DNA from: Syntrophomonadaceae bacterium | Lineage (GTDB): Bacteria > Bacillota > Dethiobacteria > DTU022 | Assembly: GCA_007127255.1 (NCBI GenBank) | Contig: SKZS01000142.1 | Span: 1 to 6,151 of the forward strand | Direction of reading: 5' to 3' | Length of the DNA stretch: 6,151 nucleotides | Part shown: one piece after another, positions 1 through 5,497 of the stretch | Layout of the letters: the number at the start of each line of letters is the position of its first letter | How positions within the stretch are numbered: the first letter of the stretch is position 1 | The notes under the pieces: generated by a model | The model's input: only the letters and a program-made list of their open reading frames with translations | What the model was told of the DNA's origin: nothing | Database searches by the model: none | Position numbers and translations under genes: made by a program

Positions 1-509
1 AAATTTAAAATAACAATTATTGCTCCGGACAATTCCATAATAGTATCTGTGAAAAAGCGGTAATCTAATGTTTCAGCTGAATATTCCTGGCATTTATGGA
101 CATAACCTATTATTTTTTTTGTCGTCTCGTTTTTTATTTTAGATACATTAACATCGTTGAACACTGTAATGAAATAACCTTTTTCATCACTAAAGGCAGT
201 AACTTCGTACCAGCGACCCAGCGGTTCCGAAAAAGCTTCGAAATGGACGCTCTTTCCGGTAAGCGCTACTTTTCCGTAAGCACCAATCCAGTCAAAATCA
301 GAAAACTTGAGGTCAGGCAGGACTTCGGTAATCTTTTTGCCCAGAATATCTTCTTTTTTTAACCCGGTTATCTTTTCAAAAAAAGAATCTACCTTTATAA
401 AAATGTAGTCTACTGGATTATCATTTTCATCCACCACCAGTTGATGATAGGCAAAAGCGTCGGGCAGGTTCTCTACCAGCAGGCGATGTTTATCTTTTCT
501 GTTTCCCAT
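1..509 (-). CDS. PAS-domain sensor protein, N-terminal part (runs off left edge)
   Basis: The minus-strand frame starts at the ATG complementary to 507-509 and stays open for 169 codons to base 1, so the C-terminus is missing. The start is well supported by an AGGAGG about 8 bases upstream. Residues ~10-121 read as a PAS fold: NLPDAFAYHQ near the start, FFEKITGLKKEDILGKKITE in the middle, and the typical closing strands EPLGRWYEV and GYFITVFNDV. After a short helical linker, residues ~149-169 (DYRFFTDTIMELSGA) look like the start of a second, GAF-like sensory domain. Proteins with this order usually end in a histidine kinase or a GGDEF/EAL output domain; the output here lies outside the window and cannot be called. 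No signal peptide or membrane segment is visible in this part, which fits a cytoplasmic sensor. The ligand is unknown. The upstream region is A+T rich, but no clear promoter was identified. Confidence 0.88.
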   Translation of the reverse strand, partial: MGNRKDKHRLLVENLPDAFAYHQLVVDENDNPVDYIFIKVDSFFEKITGLKKEDILGKKITEVLPDLKFSDFDWIGAYGKVALTGKSVHFEAFSEPLGRWYEVTAFSDEKGYFITVFNDVNVSKIKNETTKKIIGYVHKCQEYSAETLDYRFFTDTIMELSGAIIVILN

Positions 510-533
510 GACATTTGCCTCCTAATTTCAAGC

Positions 534-820
534 TTATACCGTATTATATTTAACAATAATTACAAATAAATTTACTACCCGGAAAACGATATTTTTTTCG
601 ATCATTCCGGTAGCCTGACTTTCAAAGTCAACAGCTTGGATACATGGCTTTGTGCTTCGGTCTTTTAAGGGTTTACCATAACTATCTAAACTATAACAAT
701 GTTGTGCCATTATGTCTACACGGGAATCGAGTTTTACACTACAGTCAAGACAGCCTACACCATGTCGCTTTAACAGCATTGCCAGCCCATAATACCGAAG
801 GACGTAGAAAAAGAGACGGT
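534..820 (-). other. Unidentified open stretch, possible gene remnant
   Basis: A minus-strand frame is open here and ends at a stop about 25 bases before the start of the PAS gene. The nominal ORF extends to 977, but above ~820 it is only the antisense of the REP hairpin and repeat element A. The part between has protein-like composition, including a CLDC pair in GVGCLDCSVKLDSRV and a GKPLKD motif. I do not recognise a family. There is no ribosome binding site in front of the internal ATG that begins MLLKRHGV. It could be the 3' tail of a gene displaced by the repeat insertion, or simply unconstrained sequence. I would not annotate it as an expressed gene. Confidence 0.2.
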
Positions 821-849
821 TTGGGGTAGACCCCCTGAACCGTCTCTTT
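810..849. repeat. REP-like hairpin
   Basis: AAAGAGACGGTT (810-821) pairs perfectly with AACCGTCTCTTT (838-849). Inside, GGGG (823-826) faces CCCC (831-834) around a short TAGA loop, with a few unpaired bases between the two stems. The arm contains GACGGTT, the same core as the GGGACGGTTC repeats next to it, so this is most likely a REP (repetitive extragenic palindrome) substrate of the RAYT family. It could also end transcription, but there is no clean T-tract on either strand. Confidence 0.6.
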
Positions 850-853
850 ATCT

Positions 854-1034
854 GGAACACAGAGGGACGGAACACAGAGAAACGGTTCTTTTGTGTTGTA
901 TCAGTAGCCTCATTAAGCTCCATACATATAGGCGGTTCTATGCCAAGAAGTGCCAGGAAGAAAAGCTTCACATGCATTTATCGTTTAGCTTCTCGTGGTA
1001 TCAATGAAAAGGAACACAGAAAAACCGTACCCTG
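854..1034 (+). repeat. RAYT-derived repeat element, copy A
   Basis: The element starts with two degenerate copies of the GGAACACAGRGGACGG head repeat (854-890) and continues through TTTTGTGTTGTATC, a ~45-base leader and the first ~24 codons of a tyrosine transposase. It ends at a third degenerate head copy (GGAACACAGAAAAACCGTAC, from 1012). Bases ~883-1017 align with 5964-6100 (copy B) at roughly 90 percent by eye, with one single-base indel around 931-936. The right boundary is placed where similarity to the head repeat ends and the mttB-like remnant begins. Nothing encoded could move it by itself. Confidence 0.7.
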
Positions 1035-1080
1035 GTGCATTGAGCCGAGAAAATCTCCGTCACTTTTTCCCTGGCCATAG
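940..1080 (+). pseudogene. REP-associated tyrosine transposase (RAYT), N-terminal remnant
   Basis: From the ATG at 940 the frame reads MPRSARKKSFTCIYRLASRG, then INEK. This is the recognisable start of the IS200-like REP-associated tyrosine transposases, which typically begin MPR.AR.KS..GIYH...RGIN. Family similarity stops after codon 24 (base 1011). The remaining codons run through the distal head repeat into neighbouring DNA and stop at TAG 1078-1080. The HUH histidine pair and the catalytic tyrosine, which lie further on in real RAYTs, are absent, so the product would be inactive. Copy B at the right end of the window preserves the same stretch. Confidence 0.7.
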
Positions 1081-1270
1081 TATAGTTACCTGTTTCGCCG
1101 TTTTCCTGTGTTTCTACTAGCCGATGTTTGTTATCCAACTGTGATTGATAAAACCAGGTACCACGGCAAAGATGAAAAGTGCTTTCTGCATCCAAAAAGT
1201 GACCACCGGGTGCCACCTTTAGAAGATCGTCAAAAAGGTTCTTGTTCTCGGAGAAGTCGATCATGCAGCC
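1040..1270 (-). pseudogene. Remnant of MttB-family (trimethylamine methyltransferase-like) protein, C-terminal tail
   Basis: The minus-strand frame reads IDFSENKNLFDDLL, then KVAPGGHFLDAEST, then a Trp-Phe-Tyr segment, and finally MAREKVTEIF. This order matches the last ~80 residues of MttB-type corrinoid methyltransferases, which carry a GPGGHFL motif, a short LKH/CR..W segment, a LLDR-like stretch and a closing REKV.EIL helix. Everything upstream is missing: the frame meets a stop just above 1282, and the 83-bp inverted-repeat element lies about 50 bases further on. The extreme C-terminus is replaced by the end of repeat element A. Intact relatives are ~480-500 residues and move methyl groups from methylamines or betaines to corrinoid proteins. 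This fragment cannot do that. Recognition is from memory of the family motifs, without an alignment search. Confidence 0.6.
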
Positions 1271-1320
1271 AGGCGGCGGCAACGGCGGGTGATTTCTTTA
1301 TCAGAGCACTCGTGCCATAT

Positions 1321-1403
1321 GGGGTCAGGTCTTGAATTAATACTTTCATTTTGCATCTGTTCTCGGATCTTAACAAAAAGCTTATATTCCAAGACCTGAC
1401 CTC
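1321..1403. mobile_element. Small inverted-repeat element (MITE/REP-like) with GGTCAGGTCTTG ends
   Basis: GGTCAGGTCTTG at 1323-1334 is answered by its exact complement CAAGACCTGACC at 1390-1401. The similarity extends imperfectly inward (AATTAATACTTT against GAATATAAGCTTTT on the other arm), giving arms of roughly 25 bases around a core of ~30 bases. The element has no coding capacity. It differs in sequence from the GGGACGGTTC family on either side. GACCTGACC-type ends are familiar from short dispersed repeats near RAYT genes in Clostridia, but its mobilising enzyme is not in the window. It lies directly upstream of the mttB remnant, viewed on that strand. Confidence 0.6.
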
Positions 1404-1476
1404 CTTGTTCTCATTCTCACTGCTCTTTTTTACCTGGGAGCGAAGAAGGTATCTGAAAAAGCGGTAAATAGTCCTC

Positions 1477-1505
1477 TTGTGAGTTGAAACGGCATGGTGT
1501 AATAT
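1477..1505 (+). promoter_or_regulatory. Candidate sigma-A promoter for the radical SAM gene
   Basis: TTGTGA (1477-1482) and TAATAT (1500-1505) are separated by exactly 17 bases, each matching 4 of 6 positions of the bacterial consensus. Transcription would start near 1512, only about two bases before the ATG at 1514, implying a leaderless message. This fits the lack of a ribosome binding site in front of that ATG. The hexamers are weak, so the call is tentative. Confidence 0.35.
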
Positions 1506-1513
1506 TAACAATC

Positions 1514-2389
1514 ATGGGAACAGAGATTAAATATAAGGAAATCAATGCGCAAAGCGCTTTAATCAAGCTGAAGAGGAAAATACCTTACGGTTGGGATCTG
1601 AATATCTATAGGGGTTGCCAGCATGGCTGCTGCTACTGCTATGCCACATATTCGCACGGCTACCTAAACTCGGGAGAGTTTTCCCGTGAAATCTTTATTA
1701 AAACAAATATTGCGGAAGAGCTTGAAAGGGAACTCAATTCTCCCTCTTGGAAAGGTGAAGTAATCAATATTGGCGGTGTAACAGACAGTTATCAGCCGGC
1801 TGAAGAAAAACTGCGCCTGATGCCACAGATTCTGAAACTTTTGATCAAATATAAAAACCCGGCTATCATCTCGACAAAATCAAGCTTAGTTTTAAGGGAT
1901 TACGACCTTATTGACCAGCTTTCCCGGATCACCTATATAAATATCGCCACAACAATAACCACGATAGATGAGTCAATCCGTCGCAAGATTGAACCGGGAG
2001 CCTCCTCCACAGCAATGCGGTTTGCTGTTTTAAGAGAGTTCAGAAAAACCAATGCCTCTATCGGTTTGCACCTAATGCCAATTATCCCCTATATTACTGA
2101 CAGTGAACAAAATTTTGACAGCATGTTCTCAAGGGCTAAAGAGTGTGGGGTTGATTACCTGCTGCCAGGTACGCTTTACCTGCGGGGAAATATCAGAACC
2201 ACGTTTTTTGAATTCCTCGGGAGCGAATACCCCGAAAAATATGACCTCTATTCAGCCCTCTACAAAACCGGCGGTGCAAACAAAGAATATAAAAACGAAC
2301 TTTACCTTAAAGTGAACAGGCTCAGGAAGAAATACGGTTTGTCAAACAGCTACATGAAACCGATGCGTGAAAAACTTAACCAGAGTTAA
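1514..2389 (+). CDS. SPL-family radical SAM protein
   Basis: The 291-residue protein contains the CX3CX2C radical SAM cluster motif at Cys35, Cys39 and Cys42 (YRGCQHGCCYCYA), which would hold a [4Fe-4S] cluster and S-adenosylmethionine. Other segments mark the spore-photoproduct-lyase-related group (COG1533, Rv2578c-like): GGVTDSYQPAEEKLRL, STKSSLVLRDYDLI, RKIEPGAS and LMPIIPYITDSEQNF. A family-typical C-terminal part follows (VDYLLPGTLYLRGN and a final basic helix). Members other than true SplB mostly have no assigned substrate, so it should not be called a photolyase. The start is uncertain. A TTG at 1484 would add ten residues that do not look conserved, while ATG 1514 has no Shine-Dalgarno but sits just after a promoter-like pair. 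The next gene follows after 66 bases on the same strand. Confidence 0.85.
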   Translation: MGTEIKYKEINAQSALIKLKRKIPYGWDLNIYRGCQHGCCYCYATYSHGYLNSGEFSREIFIKTNIAEELERELNSPSWKGEVINIGGVTDSYQPAEEKLRLMPQILKLLIKYKNPAIISTKSSLVLRDYDLIDQLSRITYINIATTITTIDESIRRKIEPGASSTAMRFAVLREFRKTNASIGLHLMPIIPYITDSEQNFDSMFSRAKECGVDYLLPGTLYLRGNIRTTFFEFLGSEYPEKYDLYSALYKTGGANKEYKNELYLKVNRLRKKYGLSNSYMKPMREKLNQS

Positions 2390-2455
2390 ACTATAACAGG
2401 TAGCAGTAATTTTTGCCATAGTTAACAAAAAGACTGCTTAATAAATGGAGATGGC

Positions 2456-3256
2456 ATGGATAAATCTGAAAGATATAAAATAGTTAAATTTCCTACAAGC
2501 AGGTTAGCAACAATAGATATCGGGGCGGCTGCTTTTGGAAAACACCACATCAGGGCCCTGATTGAACTTGATGTTACTGAAGCACGTAGAAAAATGGCGC
2601 TGATAGAAAAGAATGGGCTTAAAGTGTCATTTAATGCCTGGTTGATAAAATGTATAAGTGAGGCGATCAGCAAATGTGATCTGATCCACGGCATACGCAG
2701 GGGAAAACGAAAAGTGTTAATCTTTAACGATATTGATGTTTCGATAATGATTGAACGGGAAATTAACAAAGAAAAAGTGCCGCTCCCCTATGTTGTCCGT
2801 AAAGCTAATCAAAAGAGTATAGAGGATATTACCCGGGAAATTGAAATTGGGAAAGGGCAAGAAATCGAAGGTGAAGAAAACTATGTCCTGGGTGATCGCA
2901 AAAACCGCATTTTGATGAAAACTTATTATCTGCTGCCTGGTTTTTTAAGAAGTATGATCTGGAAGCTGATGATCAGAAATCCCTTTTTGATTAAAAGAAA
3001 CATGGGAACAGTCATGATCACATCAGTAGGTATGATTGGAAAATTCCACGGCTGGATCATCCCGGTAAGTGTGCATCCCCTTTGCTTTGCTGTCGGATCA
3101 ATAGTTAAGAAACCGGGTGTTGTAAACGATCAAATCGAAGTTAGAGAGAGTCTCTACCTTACAGCCCTGGTTGATCATGATGTAATCGACGGTGCACCGG
3201 CAGTCAGGGCTCTTGCCCACCTGAAAGAGTTGGTAGAAATCGGCTTTGGCTTATAG
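2456..3256 (+). CDS. Stand-alone 2-oxoacid dehydrogenase E2-type acyltransferase domain protein
   Basis: The 266-residue protein is only the catalytic domain of the chloramphenicol acetyltransferase/E2 fold. The active-site motif HxxxDG is present as DHDVIDG (His241, Asp245), followed by APAVRAL. Upstream come MGTVMITSVGMIG, matching the E2 segment TFTISNLGMFG, and a HPLCFAVGSIVKKPGV segment. The early parts KVSFNAWLIKCISEAI and LPYVVRKANQKSIEDI also align with E2. The lipoyl domain and the E1/E3-binding domain are absent, and no lipoylated or other E2-complex gene is nearby. The acyl donor and acceptor are therefore unknown; acyl-CoA is a reasonable guess. A hydrophobic insertion around residues 155-175 is typical of this lipoyl-less subgroup. 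The start is supported by GGAG five bases before the ATG. It may share a transcript with the radical SAM gene. Confidence 0.8.
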   Translation: MDKSERYKIVKFPTSRLATIDIGAAAFGKHHIRALIELDVTEARRKMALIEKNGLKVSFNAWLIKCISEAISKCDLIHGIRRGKRKVLIFNDIDVSIMIEREINKEKVPLPYVVRKANQKSIEDITREIEIGKGQEIEGEENYVLGDRKNRILMKTYYLLPGFLRSMIWKLMIRNPFLIKRNMGTVMITSVGMIGKFHGWIIPVSVHPLCFAVGSIVKKPGVVNDQIEVRESLYLTALVDHDVIDGAPAVRALAHLKELVEIGFGL

Positions 3257-3274
3257 CGATTTTTCTATATCAAT

Positions 3275-3925
3275 CTAGTATCTCAGGGATAGATAGCTCA
3301 GGATAGGGCTGATGACCAGGGTTACAGCGAGAATAATCAGGCTGACCAGTGGATACCAGAGCCCCACGATCAAGGCTATAATCAAAATGAAAATACCAGC
3401 AAACCAGCCTGTCAGCTCTCCGGTAAATGTTTTGCCGGTCATCGGTTCAGTAAAAGCGCCAATGCTGTTGGCCCTGATCATGAGCAGCATAAAGACCAGG
3501 TTGAGCAGTATAAAAGTTAAGATAAAAAATATTAATGCCGCCCTGGCCTGCGGATCGTTGCCGATCAGGTTTGTCGGGTAGGGGACCAGAATGACAACCC
3601 CCAAAAATATCATATTCAGCGCGATCAGCAGCGGATCCATCTTTTTTAACAAAGCCATATGGCTGTGATGCTGCCACCAGATCATGGCAACCAATGAAAA
3701 ACTCAAGATCAGCGCTGCAAATTGTGAAGCCTGGGAGATCAGGGCTTTCCCCAGTTGTTCTGACGGAACATCCGGAATATCGATAGTCAGAACCAGCAGG
3801 GTCATAGCGATGGCAAAGACAGCGTCACTGAGGTTGATAACCCTGTGAAACTCGAGGGAATCTCTATCATATACTTTTGATTGCTGATTAGTTGCTGTCT
3901 TTTTTTTACATGAATCATTCTCCAC
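3275..3925 (-). CDS. TMEM175 (DUF1211)-family potassium channel-like membrane protein
   Basis: The protein has 216 residues and six predicted membrane helices at about 30-48, 65-85, 98-116, 128-150, 174-192 and 193-213. The signature at the start of helix 1 is RVINLSDAVFAIAMTLL (from Arg28). The canonical RxxxFSD of TMEM175 channels is LSD here, a conservative change at the first motif position. The segment WWQHHSHMALLKKMDP between helices 2 and 3 is also typical. Bacterial relatives carry one such six-helix unit and assemble as tetrameric K+-permeable channels in the cytoplasmic membrane; function here is inferred from the family. The only in-frame start before helix 1 is the GTG at 3923-3925. 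It has no close Shine-Dalgarno, since AAGGTGA lies ~19 bases upstream, so the N-terminus is uncertain. The gene converges on the E2-like gene with an 18-base gap and no visible terminator. Confidence 0.8.
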   Translation of the reverse strand: MENDSCKKKTATNQQSKVYDRDSLEFHRVINLSDAVFAIAMTLLVLTIDIPDVPSEQLGKALISQASQFAALILSFSLVAMIWWQHHSHMALLKKMDPLLIALNMIFLGVVILVPYPTNLIGNDPQARAALIFFILTFILLNLVFMLLMIRANSIGAFTEPMTGKTFTGELTGWFAGIFILIIALIVGLWYPLVSLIILAVTLVISPILSYLSLRY

Positions 3926-4010
3926 ATATATTTGATTTGCTCATCACCTTAAAGATTCGTTCTATAATTTACTCCTTGTAATGATAACCAAAAATAGTGC
4001 AAAAGTCACG
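3926..4010. other. Upstream spacer of the channel gene
   Basis: This spacer separates the channel gene from the tandem repeat array. It should hold the channel gene's promoter on the minus strand. It is A+T rich, with a TATAGA-like hexamer around 3960-3966, but no convincing paired -35 box was found. No open reading frame of note is present. Confidence 0.3.
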
Positions 4011-4127
4011 GAACACAAGGGGACGGTTCTTTTGAACACAAGGGGACGGTTCTTTTGTGTTGTATCAAAATGAACACAAGGGGTCGGTTCTTTTGTGTTG
4101 TATCATAATAACACAAAGGGTCGGGTT
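4011..4127. repeat. Tandem array of the GGGACGGTTC (RAYT-associated) repeat
   Basis: Four head-to-tail copies are visible. A shortened copy lies at 4011-4033. Two full 38-base units lie at 4034-4071 and 4072-4109, nearly identical except for ACGG versus TCGG and the last bases. A decayed fourth copy starts at ~4110 (ACACAAAGGGTCGGGTT). Each full unit carries AACACAA and its complement TTGTGTT around a GGGGACGGTTCTT centre, so each can fold into a short hairpin, and ends in GTATCA. The same core heads the RAYT-remnant elements at 854-1034 and 5939-6120, but here no transposase sequence is attached. The array lies between two minus-strand genes. Confidence 0.8.
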
Positions 4128-4176
4128 GGGGGTTGACCACTTGTGGTTTTGACCTTTCCTGAGCTGTATATTACGC

Positions 4177-5034
4177 TTATTCAAATATTGGCTGCACACC
4201 GACTCGTTCAAGCATATTTTTCATCTCTGCCTGTGACGGACCGTGCTCGTACCGGGCTGCAGCATCTAATACTTTGGGTAGAAGATGAATATCCCCGACA
4301 GTATTAAGAAAAAGTTGAGGCTGGCTCAATACCCAATGCACTGCCAGGTCAATGTCACCTTGCTCTTCCAGGGGTTGATACCAGGTTGCACGAGTTTGCT
4401 CCTGATCGCCCCAGGGACCTGCCGAAAGTGATTTTATTGTCTGAACCGCAACCTGTTTATTTTTGCAAACTGATAGTAGCTGCTTTACAGCGGCAGCATA
4501 TTGCGGGTTTTGCATCAGCTGGTAGTTGAACGGAAACAATACTGAATCGAAATTGAACCTTTCCAAACTGCGAAGATGAATGGAGGGGGTGTTCAGGCCG
4601 TGCCCTGTGACACCCAGAAAGCGGGTTAGCCCCTCTTCACGGGCTTCAATAAATGCTTCCAGTGCTCCTCCCGGACCCATGGCGACTTCCCATTCTTTTG
4701 GATCCACCAGCAAATGCATCTGCCATAAATCCACACTGTCAACTTGCAGGCGTTCCAGGGAACGGTGTAATTCCTCTTTGGCTTCTCTATAAGTACGTTT
4801 ATCTGTTTTAGTTGCTAAAAAGAATTTCTGACGGTAATCTTTCATCCATGGCCCGATTAGGAGTTCGGCATCGCCATAGTTTGCCGCCGTATCAACATGA
4901 TTGACTCCATAGTTTAATAAAACCTCCAGGGTGCTGTCTGCTTCATCCTGGGTCACCTGGCTTAATGAGGCAGCGCCAAAGATAGTCCTGGTGCTGAGGT
5001 GGCCTGTCCGACCGAACGCTTTTGTTGCAATCAT
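4177..5034 (-). CDS. Aldo/keto reductase
   Basis: The 285-residue protein has the AKR (beta/alpha)8 barrel order and the complete catalytic tetrad: Asp48 and Tyr53 in VDTAANYGDAE, Lys76 in FLATKTDKR, and His107 in DLWQMHLL. Further landmarks are the EELHRSLERLQVDSVDLW helix-strand, the GLTRFLGVTGHG strand, and a C-terminal nucleotide-binding part with TIKSLSAGPWG. It would reduce an aldehyde or ketone with NAD(P)H in the cytoplasm; the substrate is not predictable. There is no C-terminal Cys cluster, so it is not the ferredoxin-like [4Fe-4S] AKR subtype sometimes found in anaerobes. The start ATG (5032-5034) follows AGGAGGT with about six bases spacing. It is the upstream member of a same-strand pair with the channel gene, but the repeat array and a 250-base gap argue against one operon. 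It is divergent from the YjbQ gene. Confidence 0.92.
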   Translation of the reverse strand: MIATKAFGRTGHLSTRTIFGAASLSQVTQDEADSTLEVLLNYGVNHVDTAANYGDAELLIGPWMKDYRQKFFLATKTDKRTYREAKEELHRSLERLQVDSVDLWQMHLLVDPKEWEVAMGPGGALEAFIEAREEGLTRFLGVTGHGLNTPSIHLRSLERFNFDSVLFPFNYQLMQNPQYAAAVKQLLSVCKNKQVAVQTIKSLSAGPWGDQEQTRATWYQPLEEQGDIDLAVHWVLSQPQLFLNTVGDIHLLPKVLDAAARYEHGPSQAEMKNMLERVGVQPIFE

Positions 5035-5340
5035 GATTTTACCTCCTCAAATTATTCATTTAGCAAAAACGGACCGTTAAGCCCCTATATGTTTTATCAT
5101 ACCACATGAAGAACAATGCGATAAAAATAGCTTGATCTTACAATACTTGTGCTGAAGCATAAGTGCGATTAAAAGAAAGCTGCTTATTGCGCTTTATGTT
5201 TCACTGTCAAAGAATGAAATAACAATGATTGCTGGCACTAACCAGGCAAGCTGAATTTGAAGTGCGTACCGCAATGAACCTAAGATCACAGCAGGATTAT
5301 TCTTGAAGTTTTACGAATACTAAGTTTAACATTCCAAATT
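5035..5340. other. Divergent intergenic region, left part
   Basis: This is the non-coding spacer between the minus-strand aldo/keto reductase gene and the plus-strand YjbQ gene, and it must hold promoters for both. No hexamer pair is convincing. On the plus strand TTGAAG (5303) with TTTAAC (5325) is the nearest to a -35/-10 pair, with 16 bases between. CCAAATTGG at 5334-5342 is a 9-base palindrome. I see no RNA gene or repeat family member here. Confidence 0.3.
5068..5078. promoter_or_regulatory. Short palindrome in the aldo/keto reductase leader
   Basis: AACGG-A-CCGTT is a perfect 5+1+5 palindrome lying 34-44 bases upstream of the reductase start codon. It could be an operator half-site pair or part of a leader hairpin. 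At this length chance is a real possibility. Confidence 0.2.
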
Positions 5341-5346
5341 GGAGGT

Positions 5347-5369
5347 TTACCCCCTGCCTGAGGGGGTAA
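5347..5369. other. Strong G+C-cored hairpin upstream of the YjbQ gene
   Basis: TTACCCCCT (5347-5355) pairs perfectly with AGGGGGTAA (5361-5369) around a GCCTG loop, giving a nine-pair stem with five G-C pairs in a row. No T-tract follows on either strand, so it is not a normal intrinsic terminator. On the plus strand it directly follows GGAGG (5341-5345), which it could occlude or expose in RNA. Confidence 0.45.
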
Positions 5370-5382
5370 TAATAAAGCCGGT

Positions 5383-5451
5383 ATGGAAAAAGAAGGGGCC
5401 TTATTGAGATTACAGGAAAAGAATAAGCTGCGGATTGCCGCAGTTTTCTAG
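5383..5451 (+). CDS. Possible 22-residue leader ORF
   Basis: ATG at 5383 opens a frame reading MEKEGALLRLQEK, then NKLRIAAVF, ending in TAG at 5449-5451, 46 bases before the YjbQ start. There is no good Shine-Dalgarno directly ahead. Its last codons overlap the CTGCGG/CCGCAG hairpin at 5428-5443, an arrangement seen in translation-coupled attenuators. It could equally be a chance ORF, and no run of a single amino acid codon suggests a classic amino-acid attenuator. Confidence 0.2.
   Translation: MEKEGALLRLQEKNKLRIAAVF
5428..5447 (+). terminator. Candidate short intrinsic terminator/attenuator before the YjbQ gene
   Basis: CTGCGG (5428-5433) pairs with CCGCAG (5438-5443) around ATTG, and TTTT follows immediately. 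Including flanking A-T pairs and one G-T pair, the stem extends to about nine. The T-tract is short, so termination would be partial at best. Its position 50 bases upstream of the start codon on the same strand makes attenuation possible. Confidence 0.35.
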
Positions 5452-5497
5452 AAGTCTTCGCAAAGCGCAAGGCAAACAAAGAGGAGGTGTAGTATAA

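Noticed and set aside
42..66. TATCTG..AAAAAGCGGTAA in the PAS gene resembles 1450-1467 (one 2-base gap), suggesting a duplicated sensor fragment upstream of the radical SAM gene.
   Set aside because: Similarity stops immediately outside ~20 bases on both sides, so chance or microhomology is the simpler reading.
96..362. Plus-strand 88-codon ORF.
   Set aside because: It is the antisense shadow of the well-supported PAS gene.
655..800. CTTCGGT (655-661) and ACCGAAG (794-800) as arms of a structured RNA.
   Set aside because: Only seven bases separated by ~130, with no supporting inner pairing found.
1230..1511. Minus-strand ORF of 93 codons as a gene.
   Set aside because: It runs through the inverted-repeat element and only overlaps the mttB remnant in another frame; no family resemblance or ribosome binding site.
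4011..4127. CRISPR array.
   Set aside because: The copies are directly adjacent with no unique spacers, and no cas genes are present; the unit matches the RAYT-associated repeat.
4137..4148. ACCACTTGTGGT palindrome as terminator of the reductase gene.
   Set aside because: The stem is five pairs with a two-base loop, and no T-tract follows on the minus strand.
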